56,197 nt of DNA from Myxococcales bacterium (GCA_016706545.1 JADJJK010000051.1:1-56197); one strand, 5' to 3'. Counted from the first letter of the stretch, positions 37,270-49,194 are shown. Translations and numbers: made by a program. The notes: generated from the sequence alone by a model not told the origin.

Positions 37270-37812
37270 TCACGGCGCGAGGATCCGACGCTCGAAGTCG
37301 AGCCAGATGCGGTCGTCCTGGCGGCAATCGTAGCTGCGGCAGGTGGCCGGACGGCGCTCGTAGACCGTGCAGCCAGCCTCGCCCAGATAGCAGCAGCCGT
37401 GAGCGTCGCGCGCCAGCAGGTAGGGCGCCTCGATCTCCCAGCGCAGCCCATCCGCCAGATCTTGCCGCGACAGCTCGATGTCCAGCGCGCGACAGCAGCG
37501 CATCTTGCAGATCGAGATGATGCTGGCGCAGTCCACCTCGGCGTTGGCCACCGCGTGCTTGTCTGCCACCACGCCTAGCCGCACCCGCCGGTTGGCCACC
37601 GCCGGCCGGAGCTGCTGCATGAACTGCAGATGATGAGGCGCCAGCACCTGCGCCCACTGCAGCACCTGCACCAGCGCCTCGAAGCGCTGGCCCAGCGCCC
37701 GCAGCTCGGCCTGCTCCGCGTCCGAGGCCGGCCGGAACGCGCTGATCGCCTGCGCCAGCGTGGTGATCTGCTCGGCGATCACGGCCTTGTCCTCGGCGGA
37801 AGGTTCGCTCAT
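37270..37812 (-). CDS. YkgJ-family cysteine-cluster protein
   Basis: A 180-residue cytosolic protein. The cysteine-rich region CASIISICKMRCC, followed by GCCYLGEAGCTVYERRPATCRSYDC, is typical of the YkgJ/UPF0153 family, in which clustered cysteines bind Zn or an Fe-S cofactor; the exact metal is not known. The N-terminal 80 residues are an extra helical region absent from the short family members. Only 73 bases separate it from the MBL-fold gene, which is on the same strand. Function is not established for the family. Confidence 0.75.
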   Translation of the reverse strand: MSEPSAEDKAVIAEQITTLAQAISAFRPASDAEQAELRALGQRFEALVQVLQWAQVLAPHHLQFMQQLRPAVANRRVRLGVVADKHAVANAEVDCASIISICKMRCCRALDIELSRQDLADGLRWEIEAPYLLARDAHGCCYLGEAGCTVYERRPATCRSYDCRQDDRIWLDFERRILAP

Positions 37813-37885
37813 GCGCGCGCTCAGTATGCACCACCCGCCCGCTGCCCGGGCGCCGCGCGCTCCGGTTGCGAGGCTCGCCGCGCGC

Positions 37886-38788
37886 TTACTTGCTGCGCAC
37901 GTCCGCGTACACCGCGCTGATCAGCACGTCCGGCTTGATGAACTTCTGGCCCCACTCCGCGTCCCAGGCCGCGGTGGGCTTGGCCGCCTGGATCTGCTCC
38001 AAGGTCTTGCCCTGCGCCACCAGCTTGGCCACCGCGGCGCGGATGGTCACCAGCATGTCGCGCCAGGCCTGCAGCCCCGCCCTGTTGGTCACCGGCCCGT
38101 GCCCCGGGATGATCACCGTCGCGTCGTTGGCCAGCGCCAGCGCGCGGTCCGCCGCCGCGATGAAGCCCGAGTACCGGCCGCCGCTGCCGATGTCCACGAA
38201 CGGATACGAGACGGTCATCATGGTGTCGCCCATGTGCAGGACGTTGGCCTTGGTGAAGTGGACGATCGAGTCGCCATCGGTGTGCGCCGGCTCCACGTGC
38301 AGCACGTGGATGGTGTCGCCGTTGAGGTGAAAGGTCACGTCGCTGGTGAAGGTCACCACCGGCAGCGCGCCCGCCGGCGCGGCCGGGACGGTCGTGTTCA
38401 TCATCTGGATGAACTGCTCCGAGCTCATGCGCTTGCGCACGTTCTCGTGCGCCACCACCACCGCGCCGGTCTTGCCCAGGTTCTCGTTGCCCCCGGTGTG
38501 GTCACCATGCCAGTGCGTGTTGACCACGAACTTGACCTTGGCCGCCCCCGCCTTGCGCGCCGCGGCCACGATCTTGGGCGCCAGCGGCGCGAACTGATCG
38601 TCGATCAGCACGCCGCCGTCCTTGCCCACCGACAGCGCCAGGTTGCCGCCAGCCCCCTCGAGCATGAACACCCCCTCGCCGACCTTGGTGGCCTTGATCT
38701 GGACCTTGGAGAAGTCCTGCTTGGGCTGAGCGGACACAGACGGCGCGCTCAGGAGGAGCGCAGAAGCGGCGAAGAAGAAAGTGCGCAT
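37886..38788 (-). CDS. Exported metallo-beta-lactamase-fold hydrolase
   Basis: Start ATG 38788, giving a signal peptide (MRTFFFAASALLLSAPSVSA). The MBL core has NTHWHGDHTGG (HxHxDH, zinc ligands), a second ligand His in HVEPAHTDGDSIV, and HMGDTM with Asp, then GHGPVTN with the last His. These are the usual binuclear zinc positions. Substrate specificity is open: it resembles the subfamily of quinoprotein-relay or SoxH-like exported MBL proteins rather than B1 beta-lactamases. 300 residues, periplasmic. The gene is separated by 255 bp from the subtilase stop. Confidence 0.85.
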   Translation of the reverse strand: MRTFFFAASALLLSAPSVSAQPKQDFSKVQIKATKVGEGVFMLEGAGGNLALSVGKDGGVLIDDQFAPLAPKIVAAARKAGAAKVKFVVNTHWHGDHTGGNENLGKTGAVVVAHENVRKRMSSEQFIQMMNTTVPAAPAGALPVVTFTSDVTFHLNGDTIHVLHVEPAHTDGDSIVHFTKANVLHMGDTMMTVSYPFVDIGSGGRYSGFIAAADRALALANDATVIIPGHGPVTNRAGLQAWRDMLVTIRAAVAKLVAQGKTLEQIQAAKPTAAWDAEWGQKFIKPDVLISAVYADVRSK

Positions 38789-39044
38789 GCACCGTGATAA
38801 CACGACGCCAACGCGCGCTGGGCCAGCGCCGCAGCCAGGTGCGCAACGGTGAGTCCCGCGGGCCACACCTCCCCCCGCCCGGGCGTGAGCTGGGCCGTGT
38901 GGGTCCCCCACGCCGCGACTATGGATCCTGAATCGGGGCTCTGACAGTGAGATCTGCAAAGTTTCAACACAGACTATGCGTAATGCGAGTCACGAACACG
39001 CACTAGCCGCTGCCTTTGACACTACGGGGGCGGATCTCGGCGCG

Positions 39045-41594
39045 TCATACGCCGATCGTGATGCCTGGCTCGACCTCGACTCGCGGCTTGATGGCCGCGT
39101 AGACACCAGGGCCGAACACAGAGATGACGAGGGAGAACCGCATCTCCTGCATCCTCAACGCCTTGCGCTGCTCCCACCAGCCGAGCACCGGCGCAATCGA
39201 GATCAGCTTGTCGCCGACCAGCGCGGACATCTTCCCTCGCCATCGATCGCTCTGGACGGTACCACGGCTCCGAGCCTGAGTGCCGATGTCCCAGTCAAAC
39301 GACTTAGTCTTCGAGGGCTTCACGCGGTTACCCTCCGCGTCGAGCGTGCGCTTCAAAGCGTTGATGCGCTGGAGGAATGCGTCGTCGGATTCCTGAGGGC
39401 CTTGCATGTCCCCCTTCAGATCCAACCCGTGGTACGTGCGCCGACCGAACTTGTTGGGCTCGGCGAAGTACGAGAGGGTCACACGCAGCTCGACATCAGG
39501 GTCCGCATTGGTGAGCAGACTCTCAGGGAGCGGTAGTCTATAGAGCTTCACCTGGCGGCGCTGCTTTCGCACCGTCGTCTTCGTCGTGGTGCGCTTTGGC
39601 GCCGTCTTCTTCGGTGCCTCTTCGATGATCGCGTTCGGCATCGAATCCTCGATGACGATAGTCGCCACCCCTTGCGCGCACTCCGACGCTAGGCGTTCGT
39701 TGGGCACACCGTAGCCGCACGCCTGAAGCCGATCGCTTGAGCCAGGGAAGTCCTCGACAATCGCACTTGTCCAGCTCGCCGATTGGACGATGAGGCCGCG
39801 CACCGTCTCGGGACGCAGCTTCGGCTCGAGCGACCAGATGTGCGCAGCGAGATGGGCCGCCCGCGCGCTCGCCTCGCTGGTCATTGATGCCAGGCCTATG
39901 GGCCTGCCGTGCATGTGGCGGTGGCTGGTCGTAAGCGCCGAGAGGGTGGGGACAGCAGAGTCGACAAGCGTTCCGGAAATTGCGAGGTTACCGCCCTCGA
40001 AGACGACGTCGGGCTTGATGGGCCACTCATTGCCGACGAGCCCGGTGCTCGTATATGGCGAGACTCCACCCGGCTTCGTTGCGACGACACGCGCCTCGGC
40101 GTAGTCCCTGTCGCTCGGCAACTCAACACGCGCGGTAAACGCGCCGACCGTGAGCGCATTGGATGCCTGTGCGGGCTGATGGATCTTCTCCGAGAGCTGG
40201 AGCTGCGGGTACAGCTCCGCGAGCTTGAGCCACTCCGTGTCGCGGGCGTTGCCCGCCGACACGATCATCAGCCGCCCGAGCCCTTGCCGGAACGCGAGCT
40301 GGTCAACGGCTTGGCTCCAGAGCGTAGGCGCGATCTCGTCAAGCGGAGGGTCTTGCATTGACCGCGTCACCGCAAGAGTGAATACGCGATTGCGAGGGCG
40401 TGCGTCGGCATCTTCGGCGGAGCGCACCGCGCGTTCCATCAGCACTGGCCATTTCTCGTAGTTGTCGTCTGCTGCTGTGCCGTACCCGGGTGCGATGAGA
40501 AGACGACTGCTTTGCAGCCAGTGTGTGGCATCAGCTCGACCGCGCTCGATCGCAGCGCCGAGGTCTCGGTGCAACGCAAGCCCGGCCATCTTCGTTCCGT
40601 GTCCGTAGGTGTCCTCGGGCGATGGGATCTCGGGGCCAGCCGTCGTGGCGCTCAGAATCGCCGACTTCAGAAGCGGGTGCTCTGTCGCAATGCCCGTGTC
40701 GAGGACGACGACAGCGGGCGCATCCTCATGCGGCTGACCGAGCACGAAATCGGCGATGTCCTTCGTCTCAAGGTCGTCAAGCAGCTTGAGATCGCGCAGC
40801 GGCTGAGGCGCGAGAGCAATGTCGTAGATGCAGTCGGTTGCCGCCTGCATCGCAGCTAGCTGTTCCCTCGTCACCCGCACAAAGAAGTAGACCTGCTCTG
40901 GCCCCAAGAACTCATCGAGCTTCTGACTGGCGCCAAGGCGGTGGGCCTGCCGAGCGATCTGTGCGCGGCTGTTGATGGTCAACTGCTCGGGGTAGCGATA
41001 TCCGCCACGACAGCCGATCTCGAACCAGCACGCGCGGTCGGAGGGGAGTTCGTTGATCTGGCGCAGTCCATCAGCGATATCCTCGAGTTGTGCAAGGCCG
41101 ATGCTACCCACCGGTGCGATGGCCTTCTCCGAGGCGCGAGCCGTCAACTGAACACCGTGGACATCCAGCTTGGGCGAGCCGTCTTTCTTCGTCTTTGCGG
41201 AGACCCTGGAGTCGTCTGCGAAGGCCTCGATCTTCTCGCGCAGGTAATTGAGGTCGGCGCGGGCTATGTCAAGCAGCACCACGCCAGTCTCGGGCCTCAC
41301 GCCTACGAGGTAGGCGTCCGCCTTCGAATCGTCAAGCTGGTTCGCGGCGAGCTGAGCGTTGACCGCTGGGCGGACGACGACGATCTCGCGCTTGGCCAGC
41401 TCATCTCGAGCATTCCCATCGCGCGCGTTCACCTGCTGCGAGATGGCGTCGAGCTGATGGATCAGCGCCGAGCTGTGCGACTTCGGATCGAGCGAGGGTA
41501 TGGCGGATGGACCGCCGCGACCGGGCTGGGGAGCTTCGTAGCTGTCCACCGAGGTGATTCGGGCGCGGAGGAGCGGAAGCCGCGGGTCGACCAT
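39045..41594 (-). CDS. ietS: Subtilisin-like protease of IetAS defence system
   Basis: An 849-residue S8-family serine protease. The catalytic triad is visible: Asp299 in VVVLDTGI, His332 in YGHGTK, and Ser573 in MTSEAS, with oxyanion Asn449 in SAGN. The usual Gly of GTSxAxP is replaced by Met. There is no signal peptide, so it acts in the cytosol. A long N-terminal region (about 290 residues) and a C-terminal Lys/Thr-rich then beta-rich part flank it. It follows the AAA ATPase with a three-base gap. In Agrobacterium the pair acts as toxin (IetS) and antitoxin (IetA), and it protects against phage in the IetAS defence system. The lower G+C and codon use suggest transfer. Whether it is active here is untested. 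Confidence 0.9.
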   Translation of the reverse strand: MVDPRLPLLRARITSVDSYEAPQPGRGGPSAIPSLDPKSHSSALIHQLDAISQQVNARDGNARDELAKREIVVVRPAVNAQLAANQLDDSKADAYLVGVRPETGVVLLDIARADLNYLREKIEAFADDSRVSAKTKKDGSPKLDVHGVQLTARASEKAIAPVGSIGLAQLEDIADGLRQINELPSDRACWFEIGCRGGYRYPEQLTINSRAQIARQAHRLGASQKLDEFLGPEQVYFFVRVTREQLAAMQAATDCIYDIALAPQPLRDLKLLDDLETKDIADFVLGQPHEDAPAVVVLDTGIATEHPLLKSAILSATTAGPEIPSPEDTYGHGTKMAGLALHRDLGAAIERGRADATHWLQSSRLLIAPGYGTAADDNYEKWPVLMERAVRSAEDADARPRNRVFTLAVTRSMQDPPLDEIAPTLWSQAVDQLAFRQGLGRLMIVSAGNARDTEWLKLAELYPQLQLSEKIHQPAQASNALTVGAFTARVELPSDRDYAEARVVATKPGGVSPYTSTGLVGNEWPIKPDVVFEGGNLAISGTLVDSAVPTLSALTTSHRHMHGRPIGLASMTSEASARAAHLAAHIWSLEPKLRPETVRGLIVQSASWTSAIVEDFPGSSDRLQACGYGVPNERLASECAQGVATIVIEDSMPNAIIEEAPKKTAPKRTTTKTTVRKQRRQVKLYRLPLPESLLTNADPDVELRVTLSYFAEPNKFGRRTYHGLDLKGDMQGPQESDDAFLQRINALKRTLDAEGNRVKPSKTKSFDWDIGTQARSRGTVQSDRWRGKMSALVGDKLISIAPVLGWWEQRKALRMQEMRFSLVISVFGPGVYAAIKPRVEVEPGITIGV

Positions 41595-41597
41595 GAG

Positions 41598-42581
41598 TCA
41601 ACTCCTGGCCGGTACGTTGCGTCGCTTCAGCTCCTCGAGCGCGAGTACCACATCACGCTCCGAGATCTCTTCACGATCATCGAGGGCCATTGTGCGCACC
41701 GCATCATCACAAGCGCGCGCGACGTCCGCAAAGGTCCAGCCTATGGCGTTCGCCGCAAGTTGTGTTGCGTCGTCGTCCGTCAGACCCACCGTGGAGAGGC
41801 GCAATTTCATCAGCTCCACGATCTGCTCGCGGGTCGGCCTATCAAAGGGCACGATCACGTCGAAGCGGCGGAAGACAGCGCGGTCCAGTAACTCGACATG
41901 GTTGGTCGCGGCGACGAGGATGCTGCCACTCATGTCGGCGTCGACGAGCTGAAGGAACGCGGTGACGACACGGTTCATCTCACCGACGTCCTGCGAATCG
42001 CCACGGGCCTTCGCGACCGAGTCGAACTCGTCGAAGAGGTACACGCCCGGGCGGCGTGGCATCTCTGCGAAGATCGCCCGAAGCTGCACGGCGGTGGCCC
42101 CGAGGAAGCGCGAGAACAGCGCGTCGAAGCGCACCGTCATGAGCGGCAGGCTCATCTCGCCTGCGAGCACAGCAGCGGCGAGCGTCTTGCCGCAGCCAGG
42201 CGCACCGTGGAACAACAGGCGGCGACGCGGCGACACTCCGAACCGCTCGAGCCTTGCGCGCGAGCGGTTCTCAGAGAGCACGCGCTTGAGCGTCTCTTCG
42301 GCCTCTGGACGCAAGACAATATCGCGGAGGCGCTCCTCGCGATGCCCTCCCTCAAGGATGTCCGCGAGTTCTCCGCGCGGCGCGGCGATGTCGACGACTG
42401 GCCCCTGCCTGCGAGTGCTTGTCGCAGGCATCTTGGCGACGATCGCCCGGATCTCCTCCGCGACGCGCACGTGCCCAGCCGTGCTTTCTGCCGCCGCCAG
42501 CTGCAGGGCTGCCTTGCGGAACGACGACTCGTCGCCCTCCGCATGGGACTGCAGCAACAGCTTGAGGATGTCCGCTTTCAT
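41598..42581 (-). CDS. ietA: AAA ATPase of IetAS defence system
   Basis: A 327-residue AAA-family ATPase. Walker A is GAPGCGKT (126-133), Walker B LFDEFD with Asp184 and Glu185, sensor 1 Asn227 in AATN, and the Arg-finger region RRFD (238-241). The N-terminal 100 residues are helical and likely bind partner or substrate; the C-terminal lid (about 250-320) has ERDVVLALEELKR. The gene precedes ietS with three bases between, in one message. It would restrain or feed the protease. Its own ATG 42581 has GAGAGG upstream, and a sigma-70-like promoter is near 42696-42724. The composition is visibly less G+C-rich than the flanks. Confidence 0.9.
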   Translation of the reverse strand: MKADILKLLLQSHAEGDESSFRKAALQLAAAESTAGHVRVAEEIRAIVAKMPATSTRRQGPVVDIAAPRGELADILEGGHREERLRDIVLRPEAEETLKRVLSENRSRARLERFGVSPRRRLLFHGAPGCGKTLAAAVLAGEMSLPLMTVRFDALFSRFLGATAVQLRAIFAEMPRRPGVYLFDEFDSVAKARGDSQDVGEMNRVVTAFLQLVDADMSGSILVAATNHVELLDRAVFRRFDVIVPFDRPTREQIVELMKLRLSTVGLTDDDATQLAANAIGWTFADVARACDDAVRTMALDDREEISERDVVLALEELKRRNVPARS

Positions 42582-42695
42582 GATGCCTCTCGACTCCCAA
42601 CAGAGTTGGCAAAATGACGTTCGCCTGGAGTTTCCAGGCCTTGTCAGCTCGCTGGCGCATCGTCCACGTCATCTTTGGGCAACGCCCATGAGCTA

Positions 42696-42724
42696 AGTCT
42701 ATACAACCCAGATCGAAGGGACAA
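42696..42724 (-). promoter_or_regulatory. Candidate promoter of ietAS
   Basis: On the minus strand, TTGTCC (42724-42719), a 17-bp spacer and TAGACT (42701-42696) resemble sigma-70 elements, about 115 bases before the ietA start. The match is partial. Confidence 0.35.
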
Positions 42725-42755
42725 GGATTCGACCTGCACGTATGAGCAGCCATAA

Positions 42756-42792
42756 ATCTCCCAGTCTCGTTCTCCAGCGGAATCCGGGAGAT
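42756..42792. terminator. 7-bp inverted repeat after leuS
   Basis: ATCTCCC (42756-42762) and GGGAGAT (42786-42792), 23 bases apart, lie immediately after the leuS stop on the minus strand, followed by TTTAT. It could be a weak terminator of leuS; there is no long T-run. Confidence 0.35.
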
Positions 42793-42803
42793 GAACTACA
42801 GCC

Positions 42804-45419
<2,616 letters not shown>

Positions 45420-45558
45420 GGGGTCCTCGAGTGCGTGGCCGGCTGAGACGGCCGCCGCGCCTCGTTTGGTGCGAGGCACAGCTCAGATTGCCAAAGATGC
45501 GGCCCCGATGGAGCCAAGACGTGAAGCGCGCCGCCAACGAAAGAGCGCGGCGGCGGAG

Positions 45559-46188
45559 CTAGCGCGCTAGCACCGCGGTGATGCGCGCGGTGATCGCGTC
45601 CGGAGTGCCCACGCCGTCGACGCGCTTGACGATGCCCTTGCCGTCATAGAACGGGACCACCGGCGCGGTCTCCGAGTGATACTTCGCGACGCGGGTGACC
45701 GCGGCCTCGACGGTGTCGTCCTTGCGCTGCACCAGGCGCGACACCACGTCCGCCGGCGGCGGGTTGAAGATCATGTGATAGATGGTGCCGGTGACCGGAT
45801 CCGTCCGCCGGCCGGACAGCCGGTCGACCACCATCTGGTCCGGAATCTCGATCAGCACCACCGCCTCCAGGGTGACCCCGGCCTTGTTCATGGCGTCGTC
45901 GAGCGCCTCGGCCTGCGGCAGCGTGCGCGGGAAGCCATCCAGCATGAAGCCCGCGGCGCAGTCCGCCTTGGCGATGCGCTCGAGGATCATGCCGATGACC
46001 ACGTCGTCGGGCACGAGCTGACCGGACTTCATGAACCCGTCGGCCTTGACGCCGAGCGCGGTGCCTTCCTTGACGGCATCTCGCAGCATCTCGCCACTGG
46101 AGATGTGGGGGATGCGATACGTCTCGACGAGTTTGGCAGCTTGGGTGCCCTTACCCGCGCCAGGTGGGCCCACGAGGATCATGCGCAT
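45559..46188 (-). CDS. adk: Adenylate kinase
   Basis: A 209-residue kinase that interconverts ATP + AMP and 2 ADP in the cytosol. P-loop GPPGAGKGT (residues 7-15), AMP-binding ISSGEMLRD and GFPRTLPQA, and the LID region RRTDPVTGTIYH match the family. No Cys zinc finger is present in the LID, as in Gram-negative enzymes. ATG 46188 is chosen because the P-loop starts five residues later, and a 20-residue upstream extension has no support. It sits 139 bases upstream of leuS on the same strand; there is no secY or map neighbour as in many genomes. Confidence 0.95.
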   Translation of the reverse strand: MRMILVGPPGAGKGTQAAKLVETYRIPHISSGEMLRDAVKEGTALGVKADGFMKSGQLVPDDVVIGMILERIAKADCAAGFMLDGFPRTLPQAEALDDAMNKAGVTLEAVVLIEIPDQMVVDRLSGRRTDPVTGTIYHMIFNPPPADVVSRLVQRKDDTVEAAVTRVAKYHSETAPVVPFYDGKGIVKRVDGVGTPDAITARITAVLAR

Positions 46189-46341
46189 GACAAAAGCTCC
46201 GGGTAGTACGGAAGCTGCCATCCTGGCACGCACCCGCCGCTGGCGCAACGCACCGAGCGCCCGTCGTCACGGGTAGATCCCTTGCGAATTCAGAGGGGTG
46301 CGACAACTTTTCGTTGCGCGGCGGCGGCGCCTGGGGCCTGC

Positions 46342-47094
46342 TCACCACGAGCGCCAGGCCAGCGCCACCACCGCCACCAGCACGGCGCCGACGAGCACCC
46401 AGCGGATCGCCTGCTGCCCGCGACGCACCGCGAAGCGCACCGCCACCGCCGCCCCGACCATGCTGCCCAGCGACATCCACGCGCCGCGCTGCCACTCCAC
46501 CTGGCCCGCCAGCGCGAAGATCGTCAGGCTGACCAGGTTGAACGCCAAGGTCGCGGCGAGCTTGAGCGCGTTGCCGCGCACCAGGTCAAAGCGCATCACG
46601 CCGCACAGCACCGCGATGAGCAAGAGGCCCACTCCCGCTTGCACCACGCCGCCATAGAAGCCGGCCAGCAAGAGTCCCACCGAGGACGCGGCGGTGAGCG
46701 CGCGCGGCTGCTCGTCGGCCGCTGGCAGGACCGACGACGAGCGCACGAGCAAGGCCAGCGCCATCACCACCAGCACGCCGAGCTCGATGGCCTTGAGGAC
46801 CCGCTCGGGCAGCCAGGTGGCGACCAGCGCGCCCACCGCGCCGCCTGCGATGACGAGCGGGAGGATCGCCAGCAGCGGGCGCCCCGGCAGGCGCTGCGCC
46901 CGGCGAAACGAGCTGGCGCCCACCACGCTCTGCGCGATGATGGCCAGGCGCAGCGTGCCGTTGGCGTCATGCGCCGACAGCCCCGAGAACAGCAGGGCCG
47001 GGATGGCGACCAGGCCGCCGGCCCCGGCCAGCGTGTTGACCCAGCCGGCGACGAACCCGGCGCCGACCAGCAGGACCACTTGCAGGAGCGACAA
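46342..47094 (-). CDS. TauE/SafE-type sulfite/anion exporter family protein
   Basis: A 250-residue membrane protein with about eight hydrophobic segments and the duplicated Gly-rich motifs of the TauE/SafE family: FVAGWVNTLAGAGGLVAIPAL at the N-terminus and LLAGFYGGVVQAGVGLLLIA in the second half. The family transports organosulfonates, sulfite or similar anions. The start is TTG 47094 with GAAGG about ten bases before; it lies 12 bases from the stop of dapF, so the two are likely one transcript. The substrate cannot be deduced. Confidence 0.8.
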   Translation of the reverse strand: MSLLQVVLLVGAGFVAGWVNTLAGAGGLVAIPALLFSGLSAHDANGTLRLAIIAQSVVGASSFRRAQRLPGRPLLAILPLVIAGGAVGALVATWLPERVLKAIELGVLVVMALALLVRSSSVLPAADEQPRALTAASSVGLLLAGFYGGVVQAGVGLLLIAVLCGVMRFDLVRGNALKLAATLAFNLVSLTIFALAGQVEWQRGAWMSLGSMVGAAVAVRFAVRRGQQAIRWVLVGAVLVAVVALAWRSW

Positions 47095-47106
47095 GGCAGC
47101 CGGCCT

Positions 47107-48000
47107 TCAGCCGCCGAGCGAGGCGAGGAGCTCGGCCGAGATCTCGCCGCTGAGCAGCTCCTGCGCCGGGCCCACCTGCTCCACCTCCCAGTCCGGCGCG
47201 ATGGTGACCTGCAGCGTGCCGCCGGGCATGCGCACCTGGACCGCCGCGTCCGTGCGGCCGTTGCGCACGCACGCGGCCACCACGGCGCACGCGCTGGAGC
47301 CAGAGGACAGCGTCCAGCCGGCGCCGCGCTCCCAGATCATGGCCTCCACCGTGCCGCGATCCACCACCCGCACGAACTGCACGTTGGTGCTGCGCGGGAA
47401 CATCGCGTGGCGCTCCAGCAGCGGGCCGAAGGTGCGGACCTCCTGCTCGTCGAGCGCCTCGGTCAGGATCACCGCGTGCGGGTTGCCCATGGACACGCAG
47501 GTGGCCAGGAACGAGCGGTCGCCGCATGACAGCGGCTTCTGGATCCACTCGCCGGTGGTGGCCATGGGCAGGTCTTCGCAGCGGAAGCTGGCGCGGCCCA
47601 TGGCGGTGCAGAGGATGGACTGGGTCTTCTCGCGCGTCACCAGGCGGGCGCTGACCGGGCCGCCCAGGGTGTGGATGCGGATGGGCGCGTCCGGCGGCAG
47701 GCCGCCGTGATCGAAGCAGTGCTTGGCGAAGATGCGCACGCCGTTGCCGCTCTTCTCGGCCTCGCTGCCGTCCGGGTTGAGGATGCGCACCGCGGCGGCG
47801 AAGCCCGCCGGCGCCGGCGCCGGCAGGAGGATGCCGTCGCTGCCCAGGCCGATGTGGCGGTCGCACAGGCGCTGGATCTTGGCCGGGTCGGTCAGGAGCT
47901 GGGTCATCTCCTCGCCGACGACGATGTAGTCGTTGCCGAGCGCCTGATAGCGCCGATAGCGGTACGTGGCAGGACTGGAAGAAGCAGCGGGCCCGTTCAT
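47107..48000 (-). CDS. dapF: Diaminopimelate epimerase family protein lacking both catalytic cysteines
   Basis: A 297-residue protein of the DapF family, which interconverts LL- and meso-diaminopimelate for lysine and peptidoglycan. ALGNDYIVV, NPDGSEAEKSGNG, VSMGNPHAV and FPRSTNVQFV align well with DapF. However, the catalytic Cys73 position of E. coli is Ser84 here (EKSGNGVR, not QCGNGAR) and Cys217 is Ser233 (LSSGSSAC, not ACGSGAC). The conserved Glu of GAGET is Trp229. Such an enzyme should not work by the usual two-thiol mechanism, so it may be a divergent paralogue with another role. Start ATG 48000. The tauE-like gene follows 12 bases downstream. If the genome has no other dapF, this would be physiologically striking. 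Confidence 0.8.
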   Translation of the reverse strand: MNGPAASSSPATYRYRRYQALGNDYIVVGEEMTQLLTDPAKIQRLCDRHIGLGSDGILLPAPAPAGFAAAVRILNPDGSEAEKSGNGVRIFAKHCFDHGGLPPDAPIRIHTLGGPVSARLVTREKTQSILCTAMGRASFRCEDLPMATTGEWIQKPLSCGDRSFLATCVSMGNPHAVILTEALDEQEVRTFGPLLERHAMFPRSTNVQFVRVVDRGTVEAMIWERGAGWTLSSGSSACAVVAACVRNGRTDAAVQVRMPGGTLQVTIAPDWEVEQVGPAQELLSGEISAELLASLGG

Positions 48001-48040
48001 GGCGCGAGCATAGGGATCTGCGCGCGCGTCGTCCATCGGC

Positions 48041-48120
48041 TGGGGCGCGCGGGGATGACGCGGAGCCGGGGCGCGCGGGGCGCCCGGGAGCGCGGGGCGC
48101 CGGGGGCGCGCGGGGACGCG
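48041..48120. repeat. Three GGGGCGCGCGGGG motifs upstream of dapF and TMEM220
   Basis: Near-copies of GGGGCGCGCGGGG occur at about 48042-48054, 48067-48080 and 48106-48118 in the gap between the divergent dapF and TMEM220-like genes. The tract is nearly pure G and C and could be structured or recognised by a regulator. No promoter elements are legible. Confidence 0.45.
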
Positions 48121-48171
48121 CGGGGCCTTCCACGCGATGCAGGCGCAGCGCAGGTGCGGTATCGTCGCCGC

Positions 48172-49194
48172 ATGAGCGAGGCGCCGGTCTGGTTCCGCAC
48201 AACATCGTGGGTGATGGCAGCGCTCTACGCGGTGAGCGTGGCCCTGCAGTACAACGATCCGGATCCGCTGCGCTGGATGGCGATCTACGGCGTCGCCGCC
48301 GTGGCCTCGGCGATGCTGCCGACCCGACGCTTTGCCGTCCTGCTGGCCCTGGCCACCGCGGGCGCCGCCCTCCTGTGGGCCGCCCTGCTCTTTCCCGAGA
48401 TCTGGGGCCGCGTCGGCTTCACCGACCTGTGGAAGAAGATGAGCGAGAAGGGCGGCGCCGTCGAGATCGAGCGCGAGATCGGCGGCCTGGCCATCGTCGT
48501 GTGCTGGCTCCTGCCGGCGGCGTTGTTGCGGCACCGGCGGGGACGACACGGCAGCAACTCTCCGGCAGGAGGGGGATGGGACAAAGGCCGCGAGAAGGCT
48601 TGGCTCGATTGCCTCTCGATCTTGGTGGCGCTACGGCCTGTCTCAAGGTCCGCCAAAAACGACGGACCCCATAGCGCCAGGATCTCGCGAACCCGGCGAT
48701 CTGACGGCGGGCATGAGTCGACCCTCAGCGGCTGTCTCGTCTCGAGTCCTTGGATACGCCAACTGGTGGCTCCGTTCCTTCTCTCTGCCCGACAAGGCGC
48801 CCACCATGGCCCTGGCTGGCCTGACCGGCCTGCGCGGGCTGCAGCGACCGGGGCCTCATGGGCTCACGGACCAGGCTCTTGCACCGGGACCAAGGCCGAC
48901 AACGCCTCCACTTCGAGCAAGGCGTCGCTGCGAAGGTCGCCATTCGGGCCAAGCGCTCAGGTCCGCCTCGTGCGCGTGCTGGGCTCGAGCAGCCATGCAG
49001 GACCGGGAAGCTGTGGATCCCCAACGGGTCCGATCCAATCGTGCTTTTGCCCTGGGGCAGCCCATTGGCTGGTCGTATCGTCTCCCCAGCCCGGGCAACA
49101 TCACCCCGCGATGCCCAGGGAGGCGCACATCATGCGCCTGACTCCAGGTGCGTGCTGCAGAACGCCCTCGGAACCTTGGCGAAGTCCACGATAG
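48172..49194 (+). CDS. TMEM220-family membrane protein with abnormal C-terminal extension
   Basis: The first ~130 residues (VWFRTTSWVMAALYAVSVAL, YNDPDPLRWMAIYGVAA, LLALATAGAALLWAALLFP) form the four-helix TMEM220 domain, of unknown function and normally about 110-130 residues. After LLPAALLRHRRGRHG the frame runs on for about 210 residues rich in Ser, Pro, Arg and His without any recognisable fold, to 49194. This looks like a lost stop codon or insertion of foreign DNA rather than a real domain; the same segment is open in several other frames. Start ATG 48172. Confidence 0.55.
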   Translation: MSEAPVWFRTTSWVMAALYAVSVALQYNDPDPLRWMAIYGVAAVASAMLPTRRFAVLLALATAGAALLWAALLFPEIWGRVGFTDLWKKMSEKGGAVEIEREIGGLAIVVCWLLPAALLRHRRGRHGSNSPAGGGWDKGREKAWLDCLSILVALRPVSRSAKNDGPHSARISRTRRSDGGHESTLSGCLVSSPWIRQLVAPFLLSARQGAHHGPGWPDRPARAAATGASWAHGPGSCTGTKADNASTSSKASLRRSPFGPSAQVRLVRVLGSSSHAGPGSCGSPTGPIQSCFCPGAAHWLVVSSPQPGQHHPAMPREAHIMRLTPGACCRTPSEPWRSPR

